Shown piece after piece: positions 6,132-6,218 of a stretch of DNA of 6,218 nucleotides (position 1 is the first letter of the stretch; each line of letters begins with the position of its first letter). The translations under genes and the position numbers were made by a program. Location: contig SKMT01000290.1 in NCBI GenBank assembly GCA_007120915.1, forward strand, positions 1 to 6,218, in the 5' to 3' direction. Below the pieces are notes generated by a model. It did not search any database and had not been told where the DNA came from. It worked only from the letters and a program-made list of their open reading frames with translations. Source of the stretch: Myxococcales bacterium. Lineage in GTDB: Bacteria > Myxococcota_A > Bradymonadia > Bradymonadales > Bradymonadaceae.

Positions 6132-6161
6132 ATAACTGCCACAATCAAAATGGGCTGTCAA
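6132..6161 (-). promoter_or_regulatory. Promoter of tRNA-Asn
   Basis: A perfect TTGACA -35 box (6161-6156) is followed after 18 bases by AGTTAT (6137-6132), a weak -10 box. The next bases, GTGCGCCCC, are GC-rich, like the discriminators of growth-rate- and ppGpp-controlled stable RNA promoters. The -35 match is clear; the exact -10 is uncertain. Confidence 0.6.
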
Positions 6162-6218
6162 TTCCTTCGCCTCTATTTTGCCTCCACGATCCGTCGGCCC
6201 CGCTGATGCGTCGTCCCC
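6162..6218. other. Right edge, no gene seen
   Basis: The last 57 bases contain no convincing coding region, RNA gene or repeat on either strand. Confidence 0.5.

Overview
The window looks like chromosomal DNA from a GC-rich, double-membrane bacterium of the old 'Deltaproteobacteria' type (Myxococcota or Bradymonadota-like). This is an inference. It rests on two secreted proteins with lipoprotein signal peptides, very acidic Asp/Gly/Ser linkers, tandem Kazal domains, and a large amidase whose C-terminus runs through an acidic stalk to a Ser-Gly-Cys. No marker gene fixes the lineage.

Every supported gene lies on the minus strand, so the window reads right to left. At 6030-6102 is tRNA-Asn(GUU), with a strong -35 box and a GC-rich start region upstream and a U-tailed hairpin terminator downstream. 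Next comes a 324-residue acyltransferase of the PlsC/LPLAT family (4814-5788), probably a membrane phospholipid enzyme. An 85-base gap with a repeated 12-base motif separates it from a predicted surface lipoprotein carrying seven Kazal protease-inhibitor domains (3697-4722). After a 183-base structured gap comes a very large gene (1-3513) that is still open at the left edge after 1171 codons. It encodes a lipobox-bearing peptidoglycan amidase of the PGRP/amidase_2 type. This is followed by beta-sandwich modules, three cell-wall-binding (CWB2) repeats and a long Asp-rich tail.

The two left-hand genes are the interesting part. Both products should be exported and lipid-anchored. One can cut peptidoglycan and carries wall-binding repeats best known from Gram-positive bacteria; the other is a multi-headed, partly unorthodox protease inhibitor. 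Together they suggest a cell-surface module for contact with other bacteria, or for protection against proteases. That joint role is inferred from proximity and domain content only. In the amidase, the CWB2 block appears to be inserted inside a jelly-roll-like domain, with one cysteine on each side of the insertion. In the Kazal protein, five of seven domains have lost exactly the two cysteines that normally pair with each other.

No mobile element, CRISPR array or riboswitch was seen. The long plus-strand reading frames are antisense shadows typical of GC-rich DNA.
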